From Prochloraceae cyanobacterium (GTDB taxonomy: Bacteria; Cyanobacteriota; Cyanobacteriia; Cyanobacteriales; JASJDA01), in the NCBI GenBank assembly GCA_030065755.1, contig JASJDA010000044.1:1-40579 (forward strand): 40,579 bases of DNA, read 5' to 3'. Of this stretch, positions 9,459 through 17,007 are shown one piece after another. The notes beneath the pieces are model-generated. The model did not search any database. It saw only the letters and a program-made list of their open reading frames with translations, and had not been told where the DNA came from. The position numbers and the translations under genes were made by a program. Each line of letters starts with the position of its first letter. Within the stretch, counting starts at the first letter, position 1.

Positions 9459-10304
9459 TTGGACGAACTAAGGACAGCATTAGAATTAGCTACAGAAGAA
9501 GAATTGCAGCAATTGACGCAAATTCTTTTTTGTCGTCGATTTAATCCTTTAGATTATTTTCAAACCCCACAACCGCTAGAAGTGCAAAGCCAAGACTGGG
9601 ATTCTTGGTTAGATGCGATCGAAAAACGATTTCGCTACTTAGCCTCAGATGGCGTAACTGTACTGCGAGGACGCACTTCCGAACTTACTTACAGACAAGC
9701 GCTGTTGCGAATTTGTCGTTACCTAAAAATTGCTTATTCAAAAAAGATGTCTACCATCGATATAGAAGCAGAGGTATTTTTACATTTATTGGACAAAGCG
9801 TGGAAACGCTTACCTGCTTCCGAACAGAAATCCCTGACAGTACGCATACAAAAATCGATCGCTAAATCTGATTTACCCGAACCTTTACCAGTACAACTAC
9901 AACACAATCCCGTAAATCTGTTACTCAAAGGTAGTAGTGCTTTAGCTGTAAATTCCGTCCTCAAACCTTGGCTGCTAAGTCATATAGCTCGTCAGTTCGC
10001 CATTCATTTCGCTAACTATCAAGTAGCTAAAAATACTTTAATTAAAGGCGGTATTGTCGCAGCAGAACAGTTTCAGAATTATCTGGTATTACAAACAGCA
10101 AAGCGCGGTATGGCAATTAATGCAGCCCGCTACGGTGCAGTGCGGAGTATATTTACTTTTGTAGGTCCCTTATTGTGGACTTGGTTGCTGATGGATTTAG
10201 GTTGGAGATCGATCGCCACTAACTACACTCGCGTGATCCCAACTGTTTTTACTCTGGCGCAAATTCGCCTCACCCGTAGCGATTACTTGGAATTTGCCTA
10301 TTAA
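9459..10304 (+). CDS. YaaW-family (UPF0174) protein
   Basis: The 281-residue product resembles the YaaW/UPF0174 family, whose role is not known. Features: an N-terminal helical motif with LATEEELQQLTQILFCRRFNPLDY, a middle region TSELTYRQALLRICRYLKI that resembles the ubiquinol-cytochrome c chaperone-like segment described in this family, and a C-terminal part with moderately hydrophobic helices (about 150-175 and 225-260) including FTFVGPLLWTWLLMDLG and a terminal TRSDYLEFAY. The start is a TTG with a strong GGAGG site. Its stop codon overlaps the start of the next gene by one base (TAATG), so the two are translationally coupled and probably work in the same process. Family assignment is fairly confident; function is open. 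Confidence 0.8.
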   Translation: MDELRTALELATEEELQQLTQILFCRRFNPLDYFQTPQPLEVQSQDWDSWLDAIEKRFRYLASDGVTVLRGRTSELTYRQALLRICRYLKIAYSKKMSTIDIEAEVFLHLLDKAWKRLPASEQKSLTVRIQKSIAKSDLPEPLPVQLQHNPVNLLLKGSSALAVNSVLKPWLLSHIARQFAIHFANYQVAKNTLIKGGIVAAEQFQNYLVLQTAKRGMAINAARYGAVRSIFTFVGPLLWTWLLMDLGWRSIATNYTRVIPTVFTLAQIRLTRSDYLEFAY

Positions 10305-11659
10305 TGGGGGAAGATTCCGTTAAAAGTCCTCTTTTAAAATGGGCTTGGAACTGTGCTAAATTCGGATTACTAACATTACCCCTATTCCCATTGTTGGGAG
10401 AAGTCTGTTTATTATCGGCCATCATCTTGACTTTCAAGGCAAGATACCGCCAGATTATTAAATACCCCCTCAACTGGGGATTAGCAATTTTAAGTATCTG
10501 GTTAATTATTATCTGTTTCCAAGCCGATCGCCCAACAGAAGCTTTTCTCGGTTTAGCCAATTTTTTACCCTTCATGCTTTTATTGGCTAGCTTTAGCGTT
10601 CTGATTCAAAAACCATCTCAACTTCGTCAACTAGCACGGGCGATCGCAATTCCCTCAATAGCAGTAGTAATTTTAGGCTTGGGTCAATTATTTGGCGGTT
10701 GGAGAACTCCTAATTTATTTCTCGGTTGGGAATTGGTAGCCAATGGCAATCCTGAAGGAAGAATGGCATCGGTATTTATGTATACTAACATCCTGGCTGT
10801 CTATCTTTCGATCGCTTTTGTTCTAGGGTTGGGGTTGTGGATTGATATTTTTGTTAGTAGGAAAAACAAAAATAAAGATATATCTTACTTGTTATTGTTG
10901 AGTTTAGCGGTAATTGCGGACGGAGTCGGGTTAATTTTGACTAGTTCTCGCAATGCTTGGGCGATCGCTGTATTTAGTTGTGTTGCTTTTGCTATATATC
11001 TAGGTTGGCGTTGGTTAGTTGTAGCCTTCTTTACAGCTTGTGCTAGCATTCTGGGAGCATCTTTTGGCCCTTCTCCCACAAGAGAATGGTTGCGAGAGAT
11101 AGTACCTGCTTATTTTTGGGCTAGACTTTCAGACGAATTATATCCCGATCGCCCGATCGCTACTTTACGCACTACCCAATGGCAATTTTGTTGGGAAATG
11201 ACCCAGCAACGTCCTTGGATGGGTTGGGGACTGCGAAATTTCACGCCACTATACAAAGCCAAAATGGGTTTGTGGTTAGGACATCCTCACAATTTGTTTT
11301 TGATGTTAATGGCTGAAACTGGTATTTTAGCAACTCTATTTTTATGTGTCTCGATCGGTTGGATATTTTTTCGGGCTGTTATTTTACTGAGTATCTGGTC
11401 TAGACTTAAGTCTAATAATAAATTGCGATCGAATACAGTATCTATAGAGAGTGAAACTTACTCTAAAAAAAACAGACTTAGGCGAAGTAGAGATAAATTA
11501 ATTCTGTTTACTTATTTATTAGCTTTTGGCAGTTGTGTCCTATTTAATTTACTTGACGTAACTATTTACGATTTACGAGTAAATACTTTGGGTTGGGTTT
11601 TATTATCGGCGATTTCTGGCATAGTTTATAGTTATAGAAAAATAGTTATAGAAAAGTAA
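10304..11659 (+). CDS. O-antigen ligase / Wzy-like polytopic membrane protein
   Basis: A 451-residue protein with about ten hydrophobic helices. The signature of the O-antigen ligase / Wzy_C superfamily is visible in the second half: a large outer loop after about residue 250 (REIVPAYFWARLSDELYPDR) followed by RPWMGWGLRNFTPLYK and GHPHNLFLMLMAETG, the conserved His-rich motif preceding a membrane helix. Such proteins join or polymerise undecaprenyl-linked glycans on the outer face of the inner membrane; which glycan is not deducible. It overlaps the YaaW-family gene by one base (TAATG), and no sugar-nucleotide or glycosyltransferase genes lie nearby, so it is not part of a local polysaccharide cluster. 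Convergent with the acyltransferase gene ending at 11754. Confidence 0.82.
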   Translation: MGEDSVKSPLLKWAWNCAKFGLLTLPLFPLLGEVCLLSAIILTFKARYRQIIKYPLNWGLAILSIWLIIICFQADRPTEAFLGLANFLPFMLLLASFSVLIQKPSQLRQLARAIAIPSIAVVILGLGQLFGGWRTPNLFLGWELVANGNPEGRMASVFMYTNILAVYLSIAFVLGLGLWIDIFVSRKNKNKDISYLLLLSLAVIADGVGLILTSSRNAWAIAVFSCVAFAIYLGWRWLVVAFFTACASILGASFGPSPTREWLREIVPAYFWARLSDELYPDRPIATLRTTQWQFCWEMTQQRPWMGWGLRNFTPLYKAKMGLWLGHPHNLFLMLMAETGILATLFLCVSIGWIFFRAVILLSIWSRLKSNNKLRSNTVSIESETYSKKNRLRRSRDKLILFTYLLAFGSCVLFNLLDVTIYDLRVNTLGWVLLSAISGIVYSYRKIVIEK

Positions 11660-11687
11660 TTCTCGATCGCAGAGGCGCACAGAGTTT

Positions 11688-11723
11688 AACAGTTGTCAGT
11701 TAACAGTTATCAGTTATCAGTTG
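11688..11723 (+). repeat. Short tandem heptamer-like repeat
   Basis: Iterations of CAGTTA(T/A)C / CAGTTGTC fill the gap between two convergent genes. Short tandem repeats of this kind are common in cyanobacterial intergenic DNA; it is too short and irregular for a CRISPR array. Confidence 0.65.
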
Positions 11724-11753
11724 TGAGTGGGAGCGAAAGTCCCCTACCTACCT

Positions 11754-13016
11754 CTATGCGCCAAGGAGGATCTGCATAGCTACTGTTTTGAGGTTCTCAG
11801 CATTGCCATCTGAAAGAAGGTATTCTAGATAGCGAAAAGTAAAACACATTTTATTTTTTACTGTTGCTACACCGATCCCTATTGGTAGTTTTTTTGTGCC
11901 AGTTACTGTTAAGTAGAGTTCCTGTAGTTCGAGGCTCCCAAATCGATCGGGAATATTTAAACGCCCCAGATTAGTGATAGCTATATCGGTCTCTAACTTA
12001 TCTCGAAAATCGATCGATCTTTCTCCTCGATCGAAGGATTTAGATAACAAAGTTTTTGCTGCTAAAACATCTTCAAATAATTTTCCTTCAGTGACTACTC
12101 GATCGAGTTCCTGCTTAACGGAGCGGGCTAAATCCCAAAATCGGCTATTCTTGCTTAATCTATAGGAAATGGTCGGTCTGGCAATATATTCTCCAAAATT
12201 TTCCCCAATTGGTGGATTGAGGTACTGGCGAAGATTCATGGGAGAATGACACTTGAGCGCCGTTTCTTGTGAGACATTTCTCTCGGCTGCTATCCCTAAG
12301 AGAAATGCAGCACATAAGGCACTGTAGACAGTAGTTTGCTCCTCTCGACATTTGTTAACCAGCTGAGTCGTATCTTGAGGGGAAATAGTCCAATAAAGTA
12401 GCCGCGGTGGAGAGTCGGAAAGATCGTCGTTTGTGTTAGCTATGGGGGAGAGGTTTTCTCCCAATTCAGTTTTAGTCTGACTGTTAGGGTTTTGCTCCAA
12501 CGAATCTTCTGTTATCTGAGGAATCAGTCGATCGATGGGAGGTAAATCTGGCAAAAGCTGACGATCGCTATCTGGTTCCCCTACTCCCTGCAAAATATCC
12601 CGCATCAGATAAACTCCTGATAAGCCATCCCCGATCGCGTGATGAAAGGTAATAATCAGATTAGAAATCTCAGAAGATTCTAGCAACAATACCCTCAGCA
12701 GTGGCCCAGTATTTTCAGGTAAAGGACAAAGTAATTCTTCTTCTGCGACTTGATGCCAATGGTCGTCTCCTTGTCTGTTGAGGACTCGCAAAGGAATAGG
12801 AGGAACATCTTGAGAGATAAATCGCGGCTGATTATTTTGGTCAGTAACGATTCTTATATTTAGTCGAGAATGACGACGCTGCAGCCACTCTAAAACCTCA
12901 GTAAGCTGGTTAACACTCAATTCTCCTGTCACCTCGGCACACAGGATAACGTTTTCAGGACGATTTTGGTAGCTCAACCACATCAAATGTTCTGTTGGAG
13001 CAAGGAGACGATTCAT
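11754..13016 (-). CDS. Condensation-domain-fold acyltransferase (PapA5/WS-DGAT-like)
   Basis: The protein belongs to the CoA-dependent acyltransferase/condensation superfamily. The catalytic HHxxxD motif is intact (HHAIGDG, His125-His126-Asp130 from the start chosen here) after ITF, with the usual flanking LRVLLLE and SGVYLMRDIL. The C-terminal half has AAFLLGIAAE and ITNLGRL rather than a canonical DFGWG, which favours a stand-alone PapA5-like acyltransferase over an NRPS condensation domain. No carrier-protein or adenylation domain is attached. The longest frame begins at 13094 and would overlap the upstream gene by 31 bases; I place the start at the Met at 13016, which has AAGGA five bases upstream. 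It follows the ATP-grasp gene with a 47-base gap, so the two are probably one operon. Acyl donor and acceptor are unknown. Confidence 0.83.
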   Translation of the reverse strand: MNRLLAPTEHLMWLSYQNRPENVILCAEVTGELSVNQLTEVLEWLQRRHSRLNIRIVTDQNNQPRFISQDVPPIPLRVLNRQGDDHWHQVAEEELLCPLPENTGPLLRVLLLESSEISNLIITFHHAIGDGLSGVYLMRDILQGVGEPDSDRQLLPDLPPIDRLIPQITEDSLEQNPNSQTKTELGENLSPIANTNDDLSDSPPRLLYWTISPQDTTQLVNKCREEQTTVYSALCAAFLLGIAAERNVSQETALKCHSPMNLRQYLNPPIGENFGEYIARPTISYRLSKNSRFWDLARSVKQELDRVVTEGKLFEDVLAAKTLLSKSFDRGERSIDFRDKLETDIAITNLGRLNIPDRFGSLELQELYLTVTGTKKLPIGIGVATVKNKMCFTFRYLEYLLSDGNAENLKTVAMQILLGA

Positions 13017-13021
13017 GATAA

Positions 13022-13026
13022 TCCTT
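13022..13026 (-). promoter_or_regulatory. Ribosome site fixing the acyltransferase start
   Basis: AAGGA on the minus strand, five bases before the ATG at 13016, favours the shorter 420-residue protein over the 446-residue reading that overlaps the upstream gene. Confidence 0.6.
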
Positions 13027-13063
13027 GAGTTAGCGGTAATAGGAAGATCGTTAAAAGAATTCC

Positions 13064-14686
13064 TTAATAAAAATGAACTTTTTGTAACCCCCACATGAAT
13101 GATGGGGGCTTCCCAACTCCAGCGAGGTTATCGTGAGATAGAATTGAAGTCTCTGCATCGAGAACATTTTCTACCTGCTGATAAAGTGCTTGTGCTTCTT
13201 TCGAGGAATTACCAATGCAGGTCAATCCTAATTTACCAAACTCCGAAAGCGCCCCCATTAAATGAAAAACACTGCCAGTTTTAGTACTGGTATCGAAGTG
13301 GAGGCGATGTTTGGCAATAATATCCATGAGGTCGTTAGGTAACAGACCTCGATACATTTCCTTTTGTAAGTTATCGGAAGCGATGTAATATTTTTCTTGA
13401 CCCTCTTGGCTGTAAAAAGCTCCTGTATCGTAATTGTATTTGCCGTTAGTCAGAAGCTTCAAAGTCATAAAAGGATGGGTGGTACCGCCTTTGCGCAGGT
13501 TGATTTCAATGGCTTGAATGTCCCAATCTTCTCTTCCAGAATTAGAGTGCCGCACGGCAATAAAATCGACCCCATAGCGTTCTATTGCTCCTTTAGCGGC
13601 TAAAGCTTTTCCTACTTTGATGCCTAGTTCTTGTAGGCGCAACCGATAAGCAGCTTCTGCAGGAAAGTGGCAACCGAGATAAATTTGACCGTCTGGACCG
13701 CCGAGAATTTGATCGTGGGTGGAGAGGATTCGTACCTCTCCTGTAGGAGTGATATAGCCTTGGACGCTAGGCGATCGCTTGTGTTCTCCTTCTACAAATG
13801 CTTCTACAATTGCCCCTAATTCTGGGATGCGGCTAGAAAAATTTGCCCAAGTTTCATTTTTAGCTTGAAAGCTTAAATGCTCTAAACGATCGCTCAGCGC
13901 GGCTATTATTTCAGCAAGAGTTGCTGCGCTAGGATTAAAGTTTTGAATCTCTCTTAAATCTAAGATGGCATTTCCTTCTCCAGAGAAGCCCTCATTTAAT
14001 TTAATCACCATCCGCTTTAGTTGGGGCTGGCGTTGCCACAATTGCGCTGCTGCGACTAATAGCTCTTCCACAGTGCTAAGTTTAATAGAGCCATCGGGAT
14101 GGGGAATGTCGCACTCACTAAAAATTTCTCGACTGCCACTTTTAGAACCCCAGTAGAGTAAATCTGGAGAGGATGCTAGTAAAGGGATTCCTAACTTGAG
14201 AGATAGTTCTTGTTCTAGCACTGTTGAATTGTAACAGACCATATAAGATTTCCCTGGTCGCAAGGCTTTGCGAATTCTTTCCACCAGGCGAGGACGTTCT
14301 AAAATTTTTTGGGACAGAGGTTTGATAGAAGAATCGTAGGTGGTAGTGAGTAGGAGGCGCGATCGAGCGTGAGAAAAGGGAATTCCTGGTAAAAGCTGTA
14401 AATAATAATCAATAATTAGAGGAGAAAGAGGCTGCGCTGTCACGTAAATCATCCGCGTTTGAGGATTGCGCAGGCGAATTAAAGAAAATAACAATCTTTC
14501 CTCATAGTGCAGAAGTCCAGCAATTTTTTTAGCTTCTCTTATATCGAAGCTAAAGGAAGGCACCACCAGAATATCCCGATCGTCCTCGTCAAATATATCT
14601 ATTCCCCGCCAGCGATCGCGCAACTGACTCTGAAGTTGCTCGAATCGATTTGTCTGTAGCGAGGAGTTGTAATTTACAGACTCCAT
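13064..14686 (-). CDS. PGM1-like ATP-grasp ligase
   Basis: The 540-residue protein resembles the 'peptide ligase PGM1-related' ATP-grasp group, named after the pheganomycin ligase that joins peptides to an unusual amino-acid cap. Residues about 55-165 form a Rossmann-like N-terminal domain (VPSFSFDIREAKKIAG, ETRM-type strand RMIYVTAQPLSPLIIDYY). ATP-grasp elements follow: the Lys of MVIKLNEGFSGEGNA near 225-240, VEAFVEGEHKRSPSVQGY, and metal/phosphate residues in GVDFIAVR and AIEINLRKGGTTHPF. The region about 420-540 is a C-terminal extension. A good sigma70 promoter lies upstream and the condensation-fold acyltransferase follows, suggesting an amide-ligating plus acylating pair that makes a small metabolite. 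Substrate is not predictable here. Confidence 0.78.
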   Translation of the reverse strand: MESVNYNSSLQTNRFEQLQSQLRDRWRGIDIFDEDDRDILVVPSFSFDIREAKKIAGLLHYEERLLFSLIRLRNPQTRMIYVTAQPLSPLIIDYYLQLLPGIPFSHARSRLLLTTTYDSSIKPLSQKILERPRLVERIRKALRPGKSYMVCYNSTVLEQELSLKLGIPLLASSPDLLYWGSKSGSREIFSECDIPHPDGSIKLSTVEELLVAAAQLWQRQPQLKRMVIKLNEGFSGEGNAILDLREIQNFNPSAATLAEIIAALSDRLEHLSFQAKNETWANFSSRIPELGAIVEAFVEGEHKRSPSVQGYITPTGEVRILSTHDQILGGPDGQIYLGCHFPAEAAYRLRLQELGIKVGKALAAKGAIERYGVDFIAVRHSNSGREDWDIQAIEINLRKGGTTHPFMTLKLLTNGKYNYDTGAFYSQEGQEKYYIASDNLQKEMYRGLLPNDLMDIIAKHRLHFDTSTKTGSVFHLMGALSEFGKLGLTCIGNSSKEAQALYQQVENVLDAETSILSHDNLAGVGKPPSFMWGLQKVHFY

Positions 14687-14751
14687 CCTCTCACGTTCCC
14701 TTTTTTGCCCTTAACCACATCTTAGGGACGATCGAGAGATAATCTACGTAA

Positions 14752-14779
14752 TTATTAGCTTTTTTTTAAGTCCTGTCAA
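14752..14779 (-). promoter_or_regulatory. Sigma70-type promoter of the ATP-grasp/acyltransferase operon
   Basis: On the minus strand a perfect TTGACA (plus-strand 14774-14779) is followed 16 bases later by TAATAA (14752-14757). The transcript would start near 14745, giving a leader of about 58 bases before the ATG at 14686. Confidence 0.65.
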
Positions 14780-14815
14780 AAAAAGTATAATATCTTTAAT
14801 TATTGTCCATTCCTG

Positions 14816-15538
14816 TTAAAAACGCCCGTAACGAGCGATCGCATTATTTGCTGGATTTTCTCTATTGCACAACCAAGCCCACATGCGATCGCCTAAAGAA
14901 AAATGCCACCATTCACCTGGATTTCGTCGAAATCCGGCTTTTCTCATTATTTGGTGCAAAAGTTCTCGTCTGGCGTGATATTGCCGTCGCTCTTTTGTTT
15001 TGCTATTGGCATAGTAATTGGAATGCGATCGCGGCGAGATTTCGTCAATTTCCGAACCCATATCTAAAGTCTCCCCCCGATGGTCTACTAAGGTAATATC
15101 CACAGCAGCACCTGTACTGTGAGGGGGAGGAGTGCGAGGATCTAAACTGGGGACTGCCCAAAATTTATATACTTGTTCCCATATGCTTTGACGCTGTTGT
15201 GCCGATAATTTTTGTAAATTTAATCTTCGATCGCGCACTACTGATGCAAAAGTATAATCGACCATAAATTGCTGCACCTCTACAGGTCGATAGGCATCAA
15301 AAATTTCGATCTGCCAACCTGAATAATCTTCTTGCAGTTTGCTTTGAGCTGCAATTAAAGCCTTTAATACCCCTTGACGCAGGTAGTAAGGCGATCGTCC
15401 TCCATAGTTAGCCCCTAATTTTTCATAAGGATGAGGCGTAGTAACAGCAAATTTTTCCAAAGGAATTGCTATTAGAGGTTCCCCACATTCTTGAATTGTT
15501 ATTTTTGGACAATCTTCTAGCTTAGCAATAGCAACCAC
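14816..15538 (-). CDS. VanX/DdpX-type D-alanyl-D-alanine dipeptidase (peptidase M15D)
   Basis: Zinc dipeptidase that hydrolyses D-Ala-D-Ala. All active-site elements are present in the 240-residue protein: Arg of FDAYRP (R84), zinc ligands His140 and Asp147 in HSTGAAVD, and the general base Glu209 and zinc ligand His212 in EWWHF. No signal peptide is visible, so it is probably cytoplasmic, as VanX and E. coli DdpX are. There is no VanA/VanH partner, so it is likelier to serve peptidoglycan turnover or D-Ala scavenging than glycopeptide resistance. It is upstream of the ATP-grasp operon on the same strand, but a 130-base gap with its own promoter separates them. Identification is firm; physiology is inferred. 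Confidence 0.9.
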   Translation of the reverse strand: MVAIAKLEDCPKITIQECGEPLIAIPLEKFAVTTPHPYEKLGANYGGRSPYYLRQGVLKALIAAQSKLQEDYSGWQIEIFDAYRPVEVQQFMVDYTFASVVRDRRLNLQKLSAQQRQSIWEQVYKFWAVPSLDPRTPPPHSTGAAVDITLVDHRGETLDMGSEIDEISPRSHSNYYANSKTKERRQYHARRELLHQIMRKAGFRRNPGEWWHFSLGDRMWAWLCNRENPANNAIARYGRF

Positions 15539-15636
15539 TTTTTTTCTTATCTGTTATTTTTCTCAACAAGTTTGGCACGTAACTGGTTAATATCAATTCA
15601 GATTTACGAAATTTTACATCGTTTTCTCGCGTTCTA

Positions 15637-15662
15637 ACAAAGGTTAGATAACAAAGGTTAGA
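15637..15662 (+). repeat. Tandem 14-base repeat upstream of tRNA-Arg
   Basis: AACAAAGGTTAGAT occurs twice head to tail (the second copy loses its last base), about 60 bases upstream of the tRNA. It may lie in the tRNA promoter region. Confidence 0.5.
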
Positions 15663-15723
15663 AAAAGTTGAGGATCCTAAGCTACCAACTATTAAACAGA
15701 AGTGCTATTGTAAATAAAAAAGA

Positions 15724-15796
15724 GGGCGCGTGGCTCAGTGGATAGAGCAACGGATTCCGGTTCCGTAGATCGGGGGTTCGAATCCCTCCGCGCTCG
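15724..15796 (+). tRNA. trnR-CCG: tRNA-Arg (anticodon CCG)
   Basis: A full 73-base cloverleaf can be drawn. The acceptor stem GGGCGCG/CGCGCTC has one G-T wobble; the D arm is GCTC/GAGC; the anticodon stem ACGGA/TCCGT encloses loop TTCCGGT with anticodon CCG (reads CGG, Arg); the T arm has the invariant TTCGAAT loop; the discriminator base is G. CCA is not encoded. Confidence 0.96.
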
Positions 15797-16179
15797 TAAT
15801 TTGTCTCGATCGTACAGCCTAGCCGTCGCCTCAGTCGGCTCCCCTGGCGATCGCTCCTCTAGCTGAATATATTAAGTTTTGTAACTTAATATGGCAAATA
15901 GTTGCAAATTCTGGTTTTCTTAAGATTAGAACATATTCTGTTAACAATCGTTCCCACCAATAAAACTAGGAAAAATAAGTGGGAAATAGATAGTTTTAGC
16001 AGAAGAAATATTCCTTTTTAATCTAAAGGGTAGCTACTAAAAAATTGGTCGCTAACTTCCTCAATTAACTTATCCTCTACCTCAATAGTAAGGGTTGAAA
16101 ACAAGAAAAGAAAAAGTAGTACCTTGTTTTATTAGTTTGTTTCGCTCTCAGCTTATTTCATTCTCAGGAGTCATACTAA
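15797..16179 (+). other. Intergenic region with inverted repeats
   Basis: No coding region was recognised. It contains a perfect 10-base-arm A/T palindrome (15869-15892), a second inverted repeat TTCCCAC/GTGGGAA with a 21-base spacer (15951-15985), and a G/C-rich AGCCG/CGGCT hairpin just after the tRNA that may help end its transcript. An AGGAG ribosome site near 16165 belongs to the next gene. Confidence 0.45.
15869..15892. repeat. Perfect inverted repeat, 10-base arms
   Basis: ATATTAAGTT and AACTTAATAT around a TTGT loop, about 70 bases after the tRNA. No T-run follows, so it is more likely an operator or a structured 3' end than an intrinsic terminator. Confidence 0.55.
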
Positions 16180-16707
16180 ATGATCGCAAAAATATTTGGT
16201 GGTAAAAAAGATAAAACCGAAAATAGTAAAGCAGTGGCTGCTTTACCAGAATCAAAAACAAAAGCAAAACAGAAAAAACAGAAACAGTTAAAGCCTGCTG
16301 ACGACAAAACAGCAAAACAGAAACAATTAAAGCCTGCTGACGACAAAACAGCGCAAAAACAACTCAAAGCTGTACCTAGTAGTCCTGTTACAGAAAAAGC
16401 GGCTTCTCCAAAACCTAAAACCGCTAAAAAAACAACTAAGAAGTCTGGCAAGAAGACTGAAAAAACTTCAGTGAAAGCCTCTTCTGTATCTTCCAAAGCA
16501 ACAGCGGATTCAAGACCAGCATGGGTCAGGGCTATGGATAATACGAGGAAAAAACAAGAGGAAAAGGTCAACTCCAACGAAGAAATGACCTTTGCTACTC
16601 AATATCTAATACCAACTCCCACCAAATCCAGAAGAAGACCTGGTCCTAGTTTAGATATGTTTAAGGATATGGCACGTCAGGCAAAAATACCTGCTAATAA
16701 ACGTTAA
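16180..16707 (+). CDS. Lys-rich disordered protein with internal repeat
   Basis: Unrecognised 175-residue protein. Residues 1-110 are low-complexity and strongly basic (Lys, Ala, Ser, Pro, Thr), opening with MIAKIFGGKKDK. A 13-residue unit, KQKQLKPADDKTA, is repeated in tandem with a third partial copy, and the repeat is nearly exact in DNA. The C-terminal part (about 110-175) is less biased: SRPAWVRAMDNTRKKQEEK and FATQYLIPTPTKSRRRPGPS, and may be a conserved peptide module. High Lys content suggests nucleic-acid or membrane-surface binding, but that is a guess. AGGAG ten bases before the ATG and a strong terminator after the stop support a real single-gene transcript. The frame open on the opposite strand is a mirror of the Lys/Ala bias. 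Confidence 0.75.
   Translation: MIAKIFGGKKDKTENSKAVAALPESKTKAKQKKQKQLKPADDKTAKQKQLKPADDKTAQKQLKAVPSSPVTEKAASPKPKTAKKTTKKSGKKTEKTSVKASSVSSKATADSRPAWVRAMDNTRKKQEEKVNSNEEMTFATQYLIPTPTKSRRRPGPSLDMFKDMARQAKIPANKR
16279..16352 (+). repeat. 39-base tandem repeat inside the Lys-rich gene
   Basis: Two copies, offset by 39 bases (13 codons), differ at one position across about 35 bases. Slippage here would change the protein in whole 13-residue steps without breaking the frame. Confidence 0.8.
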
Positions 16708-16728
16708 TCTAAAATTAATTAATCAGTT

Positions 16729-16762
16729 CCTCTACTGTCTTCTTCAGGTAGAGGATTTTTTA
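16729..16762 (+). terminator. Intrinsic terminator of the Lys-rich gene
   Basis: CCTCTAC and GTAGAGG pair perfectly around a 12-base loop, followed by ATTTTTT, about 20 bases after the stop codon. Confidence 0.92.
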
Positions 16763-17007
16763 ATCCTCGCCTTTGACAGTACATACTGCACAATAACTTG
16801 TATATTTTAATAGTTATTTTAGGAACTGTTTTTAAACCAACATAAGCTCAGAAACAGAATATTGGACCATTAAATCGATTTCTTAAAAAGACATTTATTT
16901 GCTTAAAATCCCCTTTAACTTGCACATCTTGTACAGCGAAAAATAACAACAATCTCAATAATAAAAGTGACGATAAACAATCCGTGTTAATACGCAAAAG
17001 TTAAGAA

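Noticed and set aside
11688-11723. Possible CRISPR repeat
   Set aside because: Units are only 7-8 bases and directly joined, with no spacers; a common short tandem repeat.
13017-13094. Longer N-terminus of the acyltransferase
   Set aside because: Would overlap the upstream gene by 31 bases; the internal ATG at 13016 has a good ribosome site and starts next to the conserved region.
14803-15096. 97-residue plus-strand frame
   Set aside because: Lies antisense to the dipeptidase end, which has complete catalytic motifs; no ribosome site or family features.
14816-15538. Vancomycin-resistance cassette
   Set aside because: VanX-like gene alone; no D-Ala-D-Lac ligase, VanH dehydrogenase or VanRS regulators in the window.
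16176-16577. 133-residue Phe/Leu/Ser-rich frame on the minus strand
   Set aside because: Exact antisense of the Lys/Ala-rich gene at 16180; its composition and repeats simply mirror that gene.
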